Assembly (NCBI RefSeq): GCF_036492425.1 | Contig: NZ_AP025292.1 | Span: 1,364,001-1,428,000, forward strand | Length of the DNA: 64,000 nucleotides | Reading direction: 5' to 3' | From: Persicobacter psychrovividus | Lineage (GTDB): Bacteria; Bacteroidota; Bacteroidia; Cytophagales; Cyclobacteriaceae | Notes under the pieces: generated by a model | Database searches by the model: none | What the model saw: the letters and a program-made list of their open reading frames with translations, nothing else | Told to the model about the DNA's origin: nothing | Shown: in pieces, positions 63,577 through 64,000 of the stretch | Layout of the letters: each line of letters opens with the position of its first letter | Position numbering within the stretch: position 1 is the first letter of the stretch | Position numbers and translations under genes: made by a program

Positions 63577-64000
63577 TTAGAAATATCTTGGGCTGAAAAT
63601 CGCTTCATCCATTTTAAAGAGGTCGAAGCCTATAAATATTTCATGGGTACCAATTTGTTGTGGGCCCAAATCCGAAATAGGATAATCATAAGCATAGCCA
63701 AACCACCATTGGGGTTTGGGGTGTATTTCTGCCATGACCGCCAGGCCGTCATTGGATCGGTAGGTGGCCCCGACCCAAAGGTAATCGTTGAAGATCGCCG
63801 TGATGTTGGCATCTACCTGAAATGGCCGCCCACTGACCTGCTTCATCAATACTGCGGGTTTTAGCTTAACAGATGAAGAAACGGGAAAAATCGCCCCAAA
63901 GGTGATGTACATATGGTTGAGCAGCTGTGCCTGTGCATCGGGGTTCTCCTTGTTCAGTCGGTGTTGCATAAGCTGAGGCAAGGAGATTCCAGCAAAGAAT
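63577..64000 (-). CDS. PorP/SprF-family T9SS membrane protein, partial
   Basis: C-terminal part only; the gene continues beyond the window end, so the first residues seen (FFAGISLPQLMQHRL) are internal. The sequence then has HMYITFGAIFPVSSSVKLKP, VDANITAIFNDYLWVGATYRSNDG, WWFGYAYDYPISDLG and GTHEIFIGFDLF, alternating beta-strands typical of the PorP/SprF outer-membrane beta-barrel family. PorP/SprF proteins work with PorE in T9SS export and gliding. It is upstream of porE, with 2 nt between them. Confidence 0.85.
   Translation of the reverse strand, partial: FFAGISLPQLMQHRLNKENPDAQAQLLNHMYITFGAIFPVSSSVKLKPAVLMKQVSGRPFQVDANITAIFNDYLWVGATYRSNDGLAVMAEIHPKPQWWFGYAYDYPISDLGPQQIGTHEIFIGFDLFKMDEAIFSPRYF

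Overview
The window is chromosomal DNA from a member of the Bacteroidota, most likely a marine or gliding Cytophagia/Flammeovirgaceae-type bacterium; I cannot name the genus. The evidence is internal. Two large secreted proteins end in type IX secretion (T9SS) sorting domains, and a PorP/SprF-PorE gene pair closes the window. Several leaders carry the Bacteroidota -7 element TAnnTTTG. Most genes lack a Shine-Dalgarno sequence and start in A-rich contexts, with TTG or GTG starts for phoH, dnaG, the metal-binding lipoprotein and an M43 peptidase. No rRNA, tRNA, CRISPR array, insertion sequence, prophage or integrase was seen. This is a mostly housekeeping stretch, not a mobile island.

Layout. 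0-13 kb: a bacterial tricorn-like protease, a SEC-C protein, a DUF418 membrane protein, a two-gene secreted-protein operon of unknown function, a GAF hybrid histidine kinase convergent with rsuA, a small membrane protein, and asnB. 13-19 kb: a periplasmic thioredoxin-like protein, then a five-gene Mn/Zn/Fe ABC transporter operon led by a DtxR-type regulator (minus strand). One permease of this operon carries a second DtxR-like metal-sensing domain at its C-terminus. 19-27 kb: a MoxR AAA+ ATPase/VWA pair (RavA-ViaA type), a short ComEC-like protein and a 1192-residue hybrid kinase with a C-terminal Hpt domain. 27-39 kb: GNAT, phoH, a SAM hydrolase-family protein, a methyltransferase, a second thioredoxin-like paralogue, a T9SS cargo, a PASTA protein next to ddl, an M43 metalloprotease T9SS cargo, and a NifU-domain/Mrp pair for Fe-S cluster assembly. 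39-54 kb: dnaG-ribBA, a secreted beta-helix protein, surE, a lipoprotein, priA, a membrane protein, a GSCFA protein, a GNAT, hutG and a C-terminal processing protease. 55-61.4 kb: a TPP riboswitch with a good Bacteroidota promoter, controlling thiS-thiC-tenI-like-thiD-thiE-thiG-thiH. 61.4-64 kb: porE and the 3' part of a porP/sprF gene, cut by the window end.

How the genes work together. The thi operon makes both halves of thiamine and joins them under TPP feedback; thiF is absent here and must lie elsewhere. The metal operon couples uptake to metal sensing at the promoter, where a DtxR-type palindrome precedes the regulator gene, and perhaps also at the transporter itself. PorP and PorE belong to the T9SS machinery that would export the two cargo proteins at 31-37 kb. 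Most transcription units end in clear intrinsic terminators, several of them bidirectional between convergent genes.

I did not find a convincing undescribed defence or mobile system. The best leads are the permease-DtxR fusion inside an operon with its own DtxR regulator, a Fur-box-like palindrome before a small lipoprotein, the Mrp protein lacking its C-terminal CxxC beside a NifU protein that has one, and a 50-codon ORF just upstream of the thi promoter.
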